Source of the DNA: Agrobacterium vitis
Lineage (GTDB): Bacteria > Pseudomonadota > Alphaproteobacteria > Rhizobiales > Rhizobiaceae
Reading direction: 5' to 3'
Assembly: GCF_013426735.1 (NCBI RefSeq)
Contig: NZ_AP023272.1
Span: forward strand, 1,966,501-2,030,500
Length of the DNA: 64,000 bases
Made by a program: the position numbers and the translations under genes. Positions 9,650-17,082 of the stretch are shown here, piece after piece (within the stretch, counting starts at the first letter, position 1; each line of letters starts with the position of its first letter). Under the pieces are notes generated by a model, which ran no database searches, was not told the DNA's origin, and saw nothing but the letters and a program-made list of their open reading frames with translations.

Positions 9650-10501
9650 CGCTTCCTCAAATAGTTCGACAGGAATGAAGATGCTGGCGCTGTTGGCGTT
9701 TTTCTGAAACTTGATGTGGCGGAAGCTGGTGACGCCGGGCAGGCTGCGCAGGGCGCTTGTGTGGCGGCCCTTGTCCCAGCGGGTATCCCGGAAGAGCCCG
9801 CCGGTCAAAGTCGGGTTTGTGGTCATGGCAATGCCCGGTTCGCCCTCGGTGATCGGGCGGATGCCCAGTTCGCGCAACCGCGTATCCAGCACCTCGCCCG
9901 TGTCCATCGCTTGTGCGATCAGCTCGGCCACGCATTCACCGGTCTCGATCCGATAGGCCAGAAGGTGGGCAAGGCATTCCGCCCCCGCGGCGTGGTTGGT
10001 ATTCTGCAAAACCGGGATTTCCGGCACTCTTGGCAGCATGGGCAGGCTTTCCCAGAGACGGGCGGCGCGCTGCTTGCCGTGGATCAACCGGGCTTCCCGC
10101 ACCATGTCGAGCGCCAGGCGCATATCCATCTGTTGGGGTGTCATGGCGGTGGTGTCGTTCGCGGGGCGGTAGCTGCCGGTTTTTCGGATCTGAGGCAGGA
10201 CTTCACCTGTGACCCATCGGCGGAACCTATGTGGGAGGCTTCCCGGTGTCGTTGCCAGCCTTGACCGAACGATAATGGTATAAAGACCTCCTTCGGAAAT
10301 GATAATCATCTCTTGTTCGCCGCCAAGGGTGTAAGTTGAACTTACCCCCTTTTCATCGCTATCGAGTGGTTTGATTGCCATTTTGTGATTGGTTAAGCCC
10401 AAACAATCGCAGACATCTTTGGCGACGAACCATGGTTCGCCATTTTTATCGACGACGCGGACGAGTTTTTCCTCAAAAGCGAAATTGATCATGGCATTCA
10501 T
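9647..10501 (-). CDS. BRO-N family phage antirepressor
   Basis: A 284-residue protein. A BRO-N domain fills residues about 5-110: VRVVDKNGEPWFVAKDVCDCLGL, a central beta hairpin, then HRFRRWVTGEVLPQIRKTGSY, the signature end of the domain. The C-terminal 150 residues are less conserved and probably bind a repressor or DNA. It is the last gene of a three-gene minus-strand operon (4-bp overlap with the upstream gene) running against the late genes. Such proteins inactivate prophage repressors, like P22 Ant. A second in-frame ATG lies three codons downstream. Confidence 0.85.
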   Translation of the reverse strand: MNAMINFAFEEKLVRVVDKNGEPWFVAKDVCDCLGLTNHKMAIKPLDSDEKGVSSTYTLGGEQEMIIISEGGLYTIIVRSRLATTPGSLPHRFRRWVTGEVLPQIRKTGSYRPANDTTAMTPQQMDMRLALDMVREARLIHGKQRAARLWESLPMLPRVPEIPVLQNTNHAAGAECLAHLLAYRIETGECVAELIAQAMDTGEVLDTRLRELGIRPITEGEPGIAMTTNPTLTGGLFRDTRWDKGRHTSALRSLPGVTSFRHIKFQKNANSASIFIPVELFEEA

Positions 10502-10749
10502 TCGGCATTTTCCTGATTAAGATTACGCGCAACTTCAACCGCCAAGTCCCGCATGATCGTGATCGCGGTGTATATGCCTACGAGGTCTTCTTTTTTAATG
10601 ATGGGCGTGCTGTTTACCTCGTCGCGGGTTAGTGGCATCGTGATAGCAACGTAACCGTTTACGAGTTTTCCGAGCCCATCAATTCTATGCAATTTAGCAA
10701 TGGACGTATTTTTGCATTTTTGTGTCGTCGCTTTCTGTTTCTTGCTCAT
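10498..10749 (-). CDS. hypothetical small protein upstream of antirepressor
   Basis: An 83-residue protein that I do not recognise. The first 20 residues are Lys/Thr/Gln-rich and basic, followed by a short beta-like segment (NGYVAITMPLTRDEV) and a helical C-terminus (YTAITIMRDLAVEVARNLNQ). It overlaps by 4 bp both the upstream 90-aa gene and the downstream BRO gene, so the three are probably co-translated. Its place in the operon suggests a regulatory or accessory role to the antirepressor, but nothing in the sequence proves that. Confidence 0.55.
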   Translation of the reverse strand: MSKKQKATTQKCKNTSIAKLHRIDGLGKLVNGYVAITMPLTRDEVNSTPIIKKEDLVGIYTAITIMRDLAVEVARNLNQENAE

Positions 10750-11018
10750 TGCATGGCCCTCGCATCGGCGGCGGCATAGTCGGCGCGGAACATGGCGGCG
10801 TTGGTGGTGGCGCAGGCATCCACCTTGTCCTGCAACAGATAAAACAGGGTGTTCAACTCACCAAGCAATTTGCCCAACGTCTGCTGGTCAACATGCTCCG
10901 TCAATGTCAGCCCCAGCCGGATCATGGCGCGTAGATCGACAAGCTTGTCTTCCATCGTGTGCAGCCCATTGGTCATTTGCGCGGCGCTGGCGGTTTGTTT
11001 ATAGGTAGCGGCAGCCAT
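10746..11018 (-). CDS. hypothetical small protein, first gene of antirepressor operon
   Basis: A 90-residue, mostly helical protein (residues 15-75 carry heptad-like leucines: DKLVDLRAMIRLGLTLTEHV, LGKLLGELNTLFYLL). No family is recognised. It leads the three-gene minus-strand operon; its ATG is preceded by AGGAGAT. The promoter should lie in 11019-11130, facing the divergent ribbon-helix-helix gene. Confidence 0.6.
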   Translation of the reverse strand: MAAATYKQTASAAQMTNGLHTMEDKLVDLRAMIRLGLTLTEHVDQQTLGKLLGELNTLFYLLQDKVDACATTNAAMFRADYAAADARAMQ

Positions 11019-11096
11019 ATCGATCTCCTGGTGATCGGTTTCGGTTAGACCGCGTTTGAGGTTCCAGCCTCTTGCGCGGTCGCTTTGTTTGTGACA

Positions 11097-11140
11097 TTAA
11101 AAACCTATAACTTTAAAAATCAGGTTGTCAATGTTAAAAA
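11097..11140. promoter_or_regulatory. AT-rich divergent control region with repeated TTAAAAA
   Basis: TTAAAAA occurs at 11097-11103, 11113-11119 and 11134-11140, the last one inside the first codons of the ribbon-helix-helix gene. The region separates two divergent phage transcripts and is much more AT-rich than its surroundings. Direct repeats of this kind are plausible operators for a ribbon-helix-helix dimer or dimer pair. No footprint is known and no clear -35/-10 pair is called. Confidence 0.4.
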
Positions 11141-11316
11141 CTCAAAAACCTAACCGAGGTGGTCGGCCTCCTTCGGATACAGAGGCGCTGACGCTGCGCT
11201 TGGCCGTCGATCTCCTGGCAAAGTTGGATGATTTCCGGCGAGAACAGCCGGATTTGCCTAATCGGCAGGATGCGATCCGCCGGATTTTGACCGAATATCT
11301 TTTATCCGAAAAATAG
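11131..11316 (+). CDS. ribbon-helix-helix (Arc/CopG-type) DNA-binding protein
   Basis: A 61-residue protein. A beta strand (EALTLRLAVDLLAKL) is followed by a helix and the turn LPNRQDAIRRILTEYLL, the common pattern of CopG/Arc/MetJ-type folds in which the strand inserts in the DNA major groove. The N-terminus NRGGRPPSDTE is basic. It is divergent from the antirepressor operon and so resembles P22 Arc or Mnt in setting. It is a candidate repressor of the antirepressor. ATG 11131 is chosen; an in-frame TTG lies 6 nt upstream. Confidence 0.7.
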   Translation: MLKTQKPNRGGRPPSDTEALTLRLAVDLLAKLDDFRREQPDLPNRQDAIRRILTEYLLSEK

Positions 11317-11379
11317 GACTCGACTCTCGGCCGTAACTTTGTGATTTTACTCGTGTTTGTCTGGGAGGGCGACGCGAGA

Positions 11380-11613
11380 ATGAAGGATCATTTTCAACAG
11401 CAAATATATCGTCCGAAAGATCGGAGTAAATTTCCGTTTATCGGTGTCTCCATGTTGGGGAAACACGTTATTGTTCGCCATGCGTGGACGGAAAAAGAAA
11501 TTGAAAGAGTGATGCGGCAATCTGAAATGGATGATCGCACCGAGATCGATATCAGAATTCAACGGGAAAGACTGCACGAGAGTGTTTCACGCCCCTTATC
11601 GGACGGCAAATGA
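11380..11613 (+). CDS. hypothetical small phage protein
   Basis: A 77-residue charged protein (MKDHFQQQIYRPKDR at the start, a beta-like VSMLGKHVIVRHAW segment, then a Glu/Arg-rich helix). No family is recognised. The ATG at 11380 is preferred over an upstream in-frame GTG at 11341 because GGGAGG lies at 11363-11368 and the extra residues look like non-coding sequence. It follows the ribbon-helix-helix gene by 63 nt and may be co-transcribed with it. Confidence 0.5.
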   Translation: MKDHFQQQIYRPKDRSKFPFIGVSMLGKHVIVRHAWTEKEIERVMRQSEMDDRTEIDIRIQRERLHESVSRPLSDGK

Positions 11614-11667
11614 GACTGAGAAGCGCCCTCCAAACCCACTGAACATGCCCTGCCATCCATTAGCCTT

Positions 11668-11688
11668 GCCTGAGATTGATTTTCAGGC
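11668..11688 (+). promoter_or_regulatory. hairpin in front of tail fibre start
   Basis: GCCTGA at 11668-11673 pairs with TCAGGC at 11683-11688. The 3' arm overlaps the AGGCGGGG ribosome-binding stretch upstream of ATG 11700. It may be a weak terminator of the upstream small-gene transcript, or a structure that tunes translation of the fibre. Confidence 0.45.
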
Positions 11689-11699
11689 GGGGCTTTTCC

Positions 11700-14072
11700 A
11701 TGGCGCAACCTTATCCGATTTCGCGTGAGACGCGGGAAGAAGCGATTTTCTTTGGGGATGGCGGTTCGAGCTATGGGCCGTTCGGGCTGAAGATCTTCGA
11801 TAGCGCCGATGTGTTGATCTACACCAAGGCCACGGGCGCAACCGTCTGGACAGAACAGGCGGTGACGATCACCAAGGCTAGCGATGAGCCTTTCGACGAA
11901 TTTTCCATCGCCTTTGCCGGAGCTATTCCCAACACCACGAAAATCAAGGTGATCTCCGCGCGCGTGCATGAGCGCACGGCGGGCCTGACGCAAGGCGTGC
12001 AACTGAACCCGGATGCCCTGGAAAAGGAACTGAGTAAAGTCGGCACGATTTTGCAGGAGCTGGCGCGTGACCGTGACAGGTCGATCAAGATGGATTTCGA
12101 TGCTGGTGCCGGTCTGACTGTATCCAGTGGCCTTGACGACGGCGACACGCTGATGAAAAGCGGCAACCAGCTGGTCAAGGGCGCAAATGCTGCGGACATT
12201 GCCAACGCACAAGAGAACGCAGCAATAGCAGCAGCAGCAGCGGTAGCCGCCGCGGCGTCTGCGTCTTCGATTACCGATGGCCTCGACAAGCGTGTGCGTT
12301 TCGATGCAGCGCAGAGCTTGACTGACGCGCAGTCAGCGCAAGCGAGAAGTAACATAGGCGCCGCGTTATGGGTTGGCGCACGAACTGTTTTTGATTACAT
12401 GACATCGTTGCAAATCTTGGACGCTGCGGCAATGACCGGGTTGCAGGACCACACCGTTGCGGTAAATGCCGCACTTGCGGCTGGGGTCACGCGCTTTCCT
12501 GCTGGACGCTATAACTTCAGCGGCGATGTAACGTTCCCGGAAACGTCCACCGGGACAATTATCGGCGCCGGCCCCGGTGCAACGCTGTTTGTCTTTTCCT
12601 CCGGTGGCCTGAAACTCCCCTGCAAGGGGCGGCCTCCCGCCGGCTACCATTCGAAAGCGCTCCAAGGTGTGACCGTAGCTACCAAAGGCGCGGCTACGGA
12701 TACAGGCGTCAAGATCTACCGGACAGACGCCGGGGTGATAGACACGTGGCTAGAGTTGACCGATGTCGTTATCATCGGCTTCGACGGTATATATGGGAGC
12801 GGATCAACTGGACCTTCGCAATTTTGGCAAACTGCTTTGGATATTCAGTCGTGCCGTTTTGTAAAGTTTAAGAACGTCATGCTTCAGGGCGGCGGCCCCG
12901 GTAAATCAACATACGGACTTCGCATTCGGGCGAATGACACGAGCGATGACGCGCAATTTGGATTTGACGCGGAAGGCTTGCGGGTAAATGGCTTCACCAA
13001 AGGCGCGTCGATCACGGGTTGGATTGAGGGAGTTTATTGGACGAACTTTGAAATCTGGGGGTGCCGTGACGCGTTTGAAGGATCGCACACGGGGACAACA
13101 GTCGGAACGTGGAAATTCCAAAACGGGCATATGAATGCGTCTCGGAATACGTTCAAGACTGATAATGTGTGCGCTATTGCGCTCGGCCTTATGTCAGTGG
13201 ATCGCGGGTTTATCGAACCCGGTTACAACACCGCGTACCAAGAGGTGGGTGTAATTGGTGATGCGACAAACGGCTACCATTACGCCGGGCAATCGATCAC
13301 CATATCTAACGCCAGTGCCGATGGCCAAATCCAGATCGACGCAATCACCACCTTCACAGCTTTTGCGGATACGACCAATCACGTCGAGCTAAACAACGTT
13401 ACGAGGTTTACGGTCGATAACCTCATTTGTAACGGACCTGCCGTAACCGCTGCCTTGCGCCTGTCCGGGACAACAAACAAGGGGGCTTGGTCGAACCTCG
13501 TTGTGGACAAGCAAGGCGGTTCGATTGGGGCAGCGGTCAATATTGATGGCACTTGCTCTGATATCGCGGAGGGATCAGTCGTCAGCAATGCGACTACGCG
13601 CATCTATGATCCAAGCGACGTGTTGGGGAAATATAGAACCGCGTTCATTGCCTATGCCAGCACTACAATCCCTAGCGTCACCGGCGACGGGACTTTCTAC
13701 ACGCTACTTTTAAACACAACACAGATTAATACCGGAAGCGGGTATAACACAGCAACAGGAAAATTTGTCGCTCAAGTAACCGGACCGCATCAATTTAACC
13801 TATGCATAAAAATGACTGGCGTAACATCAGCGCATGTAGATGGAAGCCTGCTTTTAGTCACACCGGCAGGAAACCGAACATTTGAGACCAATCCATACGC
13901 GCAAGCAGCGGGCGGGGCCATGAGCTTAAATCTGTCTTGCGGCGTATATCTTATCGCGGGGGAGGAAGTTTACCCTCGGATAACTGTGAATGGCGGCACC
14001 ACGAAGGTTATCAGCATGGTTGGCGGATTTGGTGCCACGATGTTTGACGGTCACCTTGTTCGTGCTTTTTAA
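11700..14072 (+). CDS. tail fibre / tail spike protein with beta-helix
   Basis: A 790-residue protein. Residues 1-130 (YPISRETREEAIFFGDGG onward) match the N-terminal anchoring domain that T7-like fibres use to join the tail. Residues about 130-230 are helical and Ala-rich. Then comes a right-handed beta-helix region of pectate lyase type (FPAGRYNFSGDVTFPETS, TIIGAGPGATLFVF). The last 140 residues form a beta-jelly-roll, C1q-like trimerisation or receptor-binding head (TIPSVTGDGTFYTLLLN). It probably recognises or degrades surface polysaccharide. Base use becomes AT-richer after about 13.6 kb, suggesting an exchanged tip. Confidence 0.8.
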   Translation: MAQPYPISRETREEAIFFGDGGSSYGPFGLKIFDSADVLIYTKATGATVWTEQAVTITKASDEPFDEFSIAFAGAIPNTTKIKVISARVHERTAGLTQGVQLNPDALEKELSKVGTILQELARDRDRSIKMDFDAGAGLTVSSGLDDGDTLMKSGNQLVKGANAADIANAQENAAIAAAAAVAAAASASSITDGLDKRVRFDAAQSLTDAQSAQARSNIGAALWVGARTVFDYMTSLQILDAAAMTGLQDHTVAVNAALAAGVTRFPAGRYNFSGDVTFPETSTGTIIGAGPGATLFVFSSGGLKLPCKGRPPAGYHSKALQGVTVATKGAATDTGVKIYRTDAGVIDTWLELTDVVIIGFDGIYGSGSTGPSQFWQTALDIQSCRFVKFKNVMLQGGGPGKSTYGLRIRANDTSDDAQFGFDAEGLRVNGFTKGASITGWIEGVYWTNFEIWGCRDAFEGSHTGTTVGTWKFQNGHMNASRNTFKTDNVCAIALGLMSVDRGFIEPGYNTAYQEVGVIGDATNGYHYAGQSITISNASADGQIQIDAITTFTAFADTTNHVELNNVTRFTVDNLICNGPAVTAALRLSGTTNKGAWSNLVVDKQGGSIGAAVNIDGTCSDIAEGSVVSNATTRIYDPSDVLGKYRTAFIAYASTTIPSVTGDGTFYTLLLNTTQINTGSGYNTATGKFVAQVTGPHQFNLCIKMTGVTSAHVDGSLLLVTPAGNRTFETNPYAQAAGGAMSLNLSCGVYLIAGEEVYPRITVNGGTTKVISMVGGFGATMFDGHLVRAF

Positions 14073-14177
14073 GGTCACAGTGTGTGTGGCCAAGAGGAGC
14101 CATAGACAGCCCTACTGGGGATGCTCTTTCCTAATGGTGGAATCATGTTAATTTATTCTCCCTATGGGGGTATTTTA

Positions 14178-14906
14178 ATGTGGAACGATCTGGAAAATTA
14201 TCTTCGTGAGCTAACCCGCCTTTCGGTTTCTGCGGACGGAAAACTTCAATTCTTACTGACTGTGATTTTGCCACCGTTCGGGTTTGCTACGCTAGCGGGC
14301 TTAAGCACTGATGTTCTCAATTGGTGGCAGGCTTACGCTATCTATGTGCCAGCTTTTTTCTTTGGAGGTAACATGCTCATAAGTTCACCTTTTCGACTTT
14401 ATCGTCAGCAAAAAGCTCGAATTGAACGGCTAAAATATCCGATTTCGATCAGTTTCGAGAATGATGATGAACATGTGTCAAGGAACCGGCCTGGTTACGA
14501 AAACGATCGTATAGCGCTGAAGCTGACCGTTTCGCGTCCTATGACGAACGTATCCTGCACAGTCAAATCGATCCGACGTAAAAATGATGATGGATGGGGG
14601 CGACCGCTAAACGACATTACCCAATTCACTTTGGGCTGGCCGCACGGGATAAGGTCATGGGAACGGCGAGATGTCGCCGACCAAGACTGGATTATTGTTT
14701 TCCATCACACTGCTGGAAATCTGAAAACGTTTACCAACGTTGATTTCGTCGAGTTTGAAAGCTGGAAAGATGCGTTACCAGTTGGCGAATACCAAATTGA
14801 GTTGGTGCTAGCGGCCTCAAATCTTGAGGTTGCCATTCGCAAAAATCTTTATGTGAAATGGTCGGGTAAGATAGACGACCTGGTTATCTCGATATCCGAT
14901 CCTTGA
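14178..14906 (+). CDS. membrane-anchored protein of unknown function (possible phage moron)
   Basis: A protein of 242 residues from ATG 14178 (GGGGG six nt upstream); an in-frame ATG at 14145 is also possible. Two hydrophobic helices at about residues 25-45 (LQFLLTVILPPFGFATLAGL) and 50-70 (AYAIYVPAFFFGGNMLI) are followed by a soluble domain of about 150 residues predicted to be a beta sandwich. I do not recognise the family. It lies alone between tail fibre and lysis genes, is AT-richer than either, and is followed by a terminator. That is the usual profile of a lysogenic-conversion or superinfection-exclusion gene. Confidence 0.6.
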   Translation: MWNDLENYLRELTRLSVSADGKLQFLLTVILPPFGFATLAGLSTDVLNWWQAYAIYVPAFFFGGNMLISSPFRLYRQQKARIERLKYPISISFENDDEHVSRNRPGYENDRIALKLTVSRPMTNVSCTVKSIRRKNDDGWGRPLNDITQFTLGWPHGIRSWERRDVADQDWIIVFHHTAGNLKTFTNVDFVEFESWKDALPVGEYQIELVLAASNLEVAIRKNLYVKWSGKIDDLVISISDP

Positions 14907-14972
14907 CGGGCGTTATTCAAGCCCCTGTTTAAAACGAACCGCATTTGACGCCATCCGCCCGGCCCTAAACTG

Positions 14973-15002
14973 GCTCCAGCAAATCAGGCTGGAGCTTTTT
15001 TT
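14973..15002 (+). terminator. terminator hairpin directly before endolysin, with embedded SD
   Basis: GCTCCAGC (14973-14980) pairs with GCTGGAGC (14988-14995) and is followed by seven T. The next base is the A of the endolysin ATG. The only Shine-Dalgarno-like sequence, GGAG, is inside the 3' arm. The hairpin could end the upstream transcript and also hide the endolysin ribosome-binding site in read-through RNA. Confidence 0.75.
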
Positions 15003-15830
15003 ATGGCGGACGATTTCAAACGCAGCGTTGCGCAGGTGCTTGGTTCCGAGGGCGGATATAGCAACCGCCCGAAAAAGGATGATCCGGGCGGCGCAACCAA
15101 TATGGGTGTGACGCAAGCCGTCTATGATGTTTATCGGCGGTCGATCGGTGCTGCACCGCAATCCGTCAAGTTCATTGTGCGGGCCGAAGCGGAGAGTATT
15201 TACCGTGGCCGCTACTGGGCCTTGGTGAAGGGTGATCAGTTGCCTTCTGGTGTTTCCTATGTCGTGTTAGACGGCGCGGTGAACTCCGGTGTGGCGCAAA
15301 GTGCCAAATGGTTGCAGCGGGCGCTTGGTGTGCCTGACGATGGTGTGGTTGGCCCAGCTACGATTGCCGCTGCCAAGGCGCATATCAACCATGATGCGCT
15401 GGTGGCCGAAATCATCCGCCTGCGCTTTGCCTTCATGAAAAGCTTGAAGAACTGGGAAGCCAATAAGAACGGCTGGGTGAAACGCCTCAAGCACGTGCTC
15501 GATGTCGGCCAGGCATGGGCCAGCGGCGATGTCGGCCCGGCTCCAGTCTATCATGAAAACGGTGATGCCAAAGCCCTCGTTTCCGCCGTCAAGGCCGCGC
15601 CGTCTTCTGCACCCGGTGAAGCCGCCACGGCGGTGGGCGGTGCCAGCGCCGTGCTGGCTCAGACCACCCAGCAGCTTGCGCCATTCTCCAGCATCGAACT
15701 GGTCGGCAAGATCATCGCTTTTCTGACCGTTGCCGGGGCCTTGGTGGCAATCGGCGGCATTGTCTACAGCATCTATGCCAAGCGCAAGGCCAAGGCCGTT
15801 GACGTGGCGGTGAACGGGGTGGCGGTGTGA
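15003..15830 (+). CDS. endolysin, GH108 family with peptidoglycan-binding domain and C-terminal TM helix
   Basis: A 275-residue protein. Residues 1-90 form a glycoside hydrolase 108 domain (VLGSEGGYSNRPKKDDPGG carries the catalytic Glu in the EGGYS motif, followed by TNMGVTQAVYD). Residues 90-170 match the associated peptidoglycan-binding module (GVAQSAKWLQRALG, DGVVGPATI). After a Pro/Ala linker comes a transmembrane helix at about residues 235-258 followed by KRKAK. The C-terminal anchor is unusual for a cytoplasmic endolysin and suggests inner-membrane tethering until holin or spanin action. It overlaps the spanin gene by 4 bp. Confidence 0.85.
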   Translation: MADDFKRSVAQVLGSEGGYSNRPKKDDPGGATNMGVTQAVYDVYRRSIGAAPQSVKFIVRAEAESIYRGRYWALVKGDQLPSGVSYVVLDGAVNSGVAQSAKWLQRALGVPDDGVVGPATIAAAKAHINHDALVAEIIRLRFAFMKSLKNWEANKNGWVKRLKHVLDVGQAWASGDVGPAPVYHENGDAKALVSAVKAAPSSAPGEAATAVGGASAVLAQTTQQLAPFSSIELVGKIIAFLTVAGALVAIGGIVYSIYAKRKAKAVDVAVNGVAV

Positions 15831-16102
15831 TTACCGAGGCGCTGGCCGTGCTGGCCTTCATCAAGAAGCATTGGCGGGCCGCCGCGCTCGGCGCTCTGAC
15901 GGGCCTCGTCTTACTCGCCATTCTCTTTGCCTATGTCAAAGGCCGGATGGATGGCAAGGCGCTGGCGGCCGATGCGGCGAAACAAGAGCTGATCGAGCAG
16001 CTGAACGAGCGAGGAACGATCGATGGCGTTATTGAGCAGATGGATGGTGCTGGCCTGTGCCGCGCTCTCGGCCGGATGTGGAACAACGGGAAGTGTGAAT
16101 GA
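15827..16102 (+). CDS. inner-membrane spanin (Rz-like)
   Basis: A 91-residue protein with an N-terminal transmembrane helix (residues about 20-38, ALGALTGLVLLAILFAYVKG) and a helical periplasmic part rich in Ala, Glu and Gln. The start overlaps the endolysin stop (GTGATTACC). The o-spanin gene begins inside its coding region in another frame, which is the strongest evidence for the Rz/Rz1 assignment. Spanins join inner and outer membranes in the last lysis step. The start codon is GTG. Confidence 0.75.
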   Translation: MITEALAVLAFIKKHWRAAALGALTGLVLLAILFAYVKGRMDGKALAADAAKQELIEQLNERGTIDGVIEQMDGAGLCRALGRMWNNGKCE

Positions 16103-16241
16103 TGGCGCTGGCTATGCCGCGCTGACGCCCGCGCCGGAAACGGCCGCCTGGATCGTCAACCACGATGAACGCTTTGCCCGCCAGGTGGTGGCGCACAACA
16201 TGCAGTGCGCCAAAGACGAACTTTGCAGGAAAGGGAAGTGA
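16023..16241 (+). CDS. outer-membrane spanin lipoprotein (Rz1-like)
   Basis: A 72-residue lipoprotein precursor. The signal sequence MALLSRWMVLACAALSAGC ends in a lipobox (LSAGC) with Cys19 as acylation site; the mature part is about 54 residues. The gene begins inside the Rz-like gene in the +1 frame and runs 139 nt past its end. Such overlap is characteristic of lambda-type Rz/Rz1 pairs. The product should sit in the outer membrane and contact the inner-membrane spanin. Confidence 0.8.
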   Translation: MALLSRWMVLACAALSAGCGTTGSVNDGAGYAALTPAPETAAWIVNHDERFARQVVAHNMQCAKDELCRKGK

Positions 16242-16242
16242 G

Positions 16243-16557
16243 ATGCCTATCAAAAGATTGCAAGCCAATGCGGTGTGGAACACTGGCGTCTCCGGCCGCA
16301 TTGATGCGGGATACCGGATGCTGAAATATTCGGGAAGCCTCGGCGGCGGCACACTGTCCGTGTCTTCGAAGTCTCTCGATCTTTCGCCGGTGGATAGCTT
16401 GCCGATTGAAACACCCGTGCCAAACGCCAAGCTGACCGTTTCCAAGGTGGACGGCAACAACGACGTGGTGAAGCAGCTCGTGCTTCAAACCTCGGGTGAG
16501 ATTGTCGTGACGCTGGCCGGGGCAACGAACCCCGATGTGTTTCTGATCCTGGAGTAA
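16243..16557 (+). CDS. hypothetical phage protein
   Basis: A 104-residue protein, beta-rich, beginning MPIKRLQANAVWNTG. I do not recognise the family. ATG 16243 has an AGGAAAGGGAAG purine tract directly upstream; it starts right after the spanin stop. It is followed 3 nt later by the next small gene, so it belongs to the lysis-end operon. The alternation of short hydrophobic stretches (KLTVSKVDGN, EIVVTLAGA) suggests a small beta sandwich, perhaps a virion decoration or lysis accessory protein. Confidence 0.55.
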   Translation: MPIKRLQANAVWNTGVSGRIDAGYRMLKYSGSLGGGTLSVSSKSLDLSPVDSLPIETPVPNAKLTVSKVDGNNDVVKQLVLQTSGEIVVTLAGATNPDVFLILE

Positions 16558-16560
16558 GTC

Positions 16561-16908
16561 ATGGACACTTCCGCCCTCATCCTGCGTGAGCTTGCGCAGA
16601 TCAATCGCCGCATCGACGATGTTTCGAAGGAAGGCTCCGAGCGCGGCCGCCGGACATGGGAAAAGCTGAATGAGCAGGATGTGGCTCTGGCGCTGATCAA
16701 TGTCCGTGTGGGTGCGGTGGAAGTGTCCATAACCGGCCACACCATGACCCTGCAACAATATCAGGAGCTGAAGGCCAAAGCCGCCGGAGCGGGTTGGCTC
16801 GGGCAAAAATTGCTGTGGGTTGGCGGCGGTGTTTTGGCGGCTGCCGGTTGGCTATATTCGGTCTCTGAAACGATTATTGGCGCTTTGAAATGGTTTATCG
16901 GGAAATAG
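16561..16908 (+). CDS. small phage protein with C-terminal TM helix (DUF1515-like)
   Basis: A 115-residue protein. Residues 1-75 are polar and helical (ILRELAQINRRIDDVSKE, then VRVGAVEVSITGHTMTLQQYQELKA) and resemble the DUF1515 proteins found in rhizobial phages. Residues about 80-100 form a hydrophobic helix (LLWVGGGVLAAAGWLYSV) close to the C-terminus. It is the last gene before the att site. A one-helix protein beside endolysin and spanins could be the holin or pinholin, which is otherwise missing here. That role is inferred only. Confidence 0.55.
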   Translation: MDTSALILRELAQINRRIDDVSKEGSERGRRTWEKLNEQDVALALINVRVGAVEVSITGHTMTLQQYQELKAKAAGAGWLGQKLLWVGGGVLAAAGWLYSVSETIIGALKWFIGK

Positions 16909-16975
16909 ACGGATAGGAACATTCCGTCGCATGTTGACACCCGCAAGCCATTGTATTAGGTCATTTCCGAAATAA

Positions 16976-17022
16976 CTCTTAATCAGCGGGTCGTAGGTTC
17001 GAACCCTACATCACCCACCATT
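16976..17022 (+). repeat. att direct repeat, 3' half of tRNA-Lys(CTT), left copy
   Basis: 47 bp identical to 39743-39789. It starts at the CTCTTAATCAG anticodon stem-loop, includes the T-loop GTTCGAAC and ends at CACCCACCA plus TT. The 5' half of the tRNA is absent, so this is an attachment-site remnant and not a working gene. It is 60 bp from the integrase stop. It may be both the right end of the prophage and the left end of the island. Confidence 0.9.
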
Positions 17023-17082
17023 TCAATAACTTAGCCGGGAGTTTCTTGCGTCGTTTTACAGGTCATCTAGAGTTTTACAGTT

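Larger units (their letters stand above)
1..17022 (+). mobile_element. T7-like temperate prophage, right-hand part
   Basis: This is a contiguous block of phage structural, immunity-like and lysis genes that starts inside a gene at the window edge and ends at a tRNA-Lys-derived att sequence (16976-17022). The order capsid end, terminator, tail tube A, tail tube B, small and large internal virion proteins, tail fibre, lysis follows the T7 late region. The BRO antirepressor and ribbon-helix-helix gene point to a temperate lifestyle. No capsid, portal, terminase, polymerase or integrase gene is in view, so the left boundary and completeness cannot be judged. The right boundary is inferred from the att repeat. 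Confidence 0.8.

Noticed and set aside
16976..17022. Functional tRNA-Lys gene
   Set aside because: Only the anticodon loop to CCA is present; upstream sequence cannot form the acceptor or D arm. The same is true of 39743-39789.
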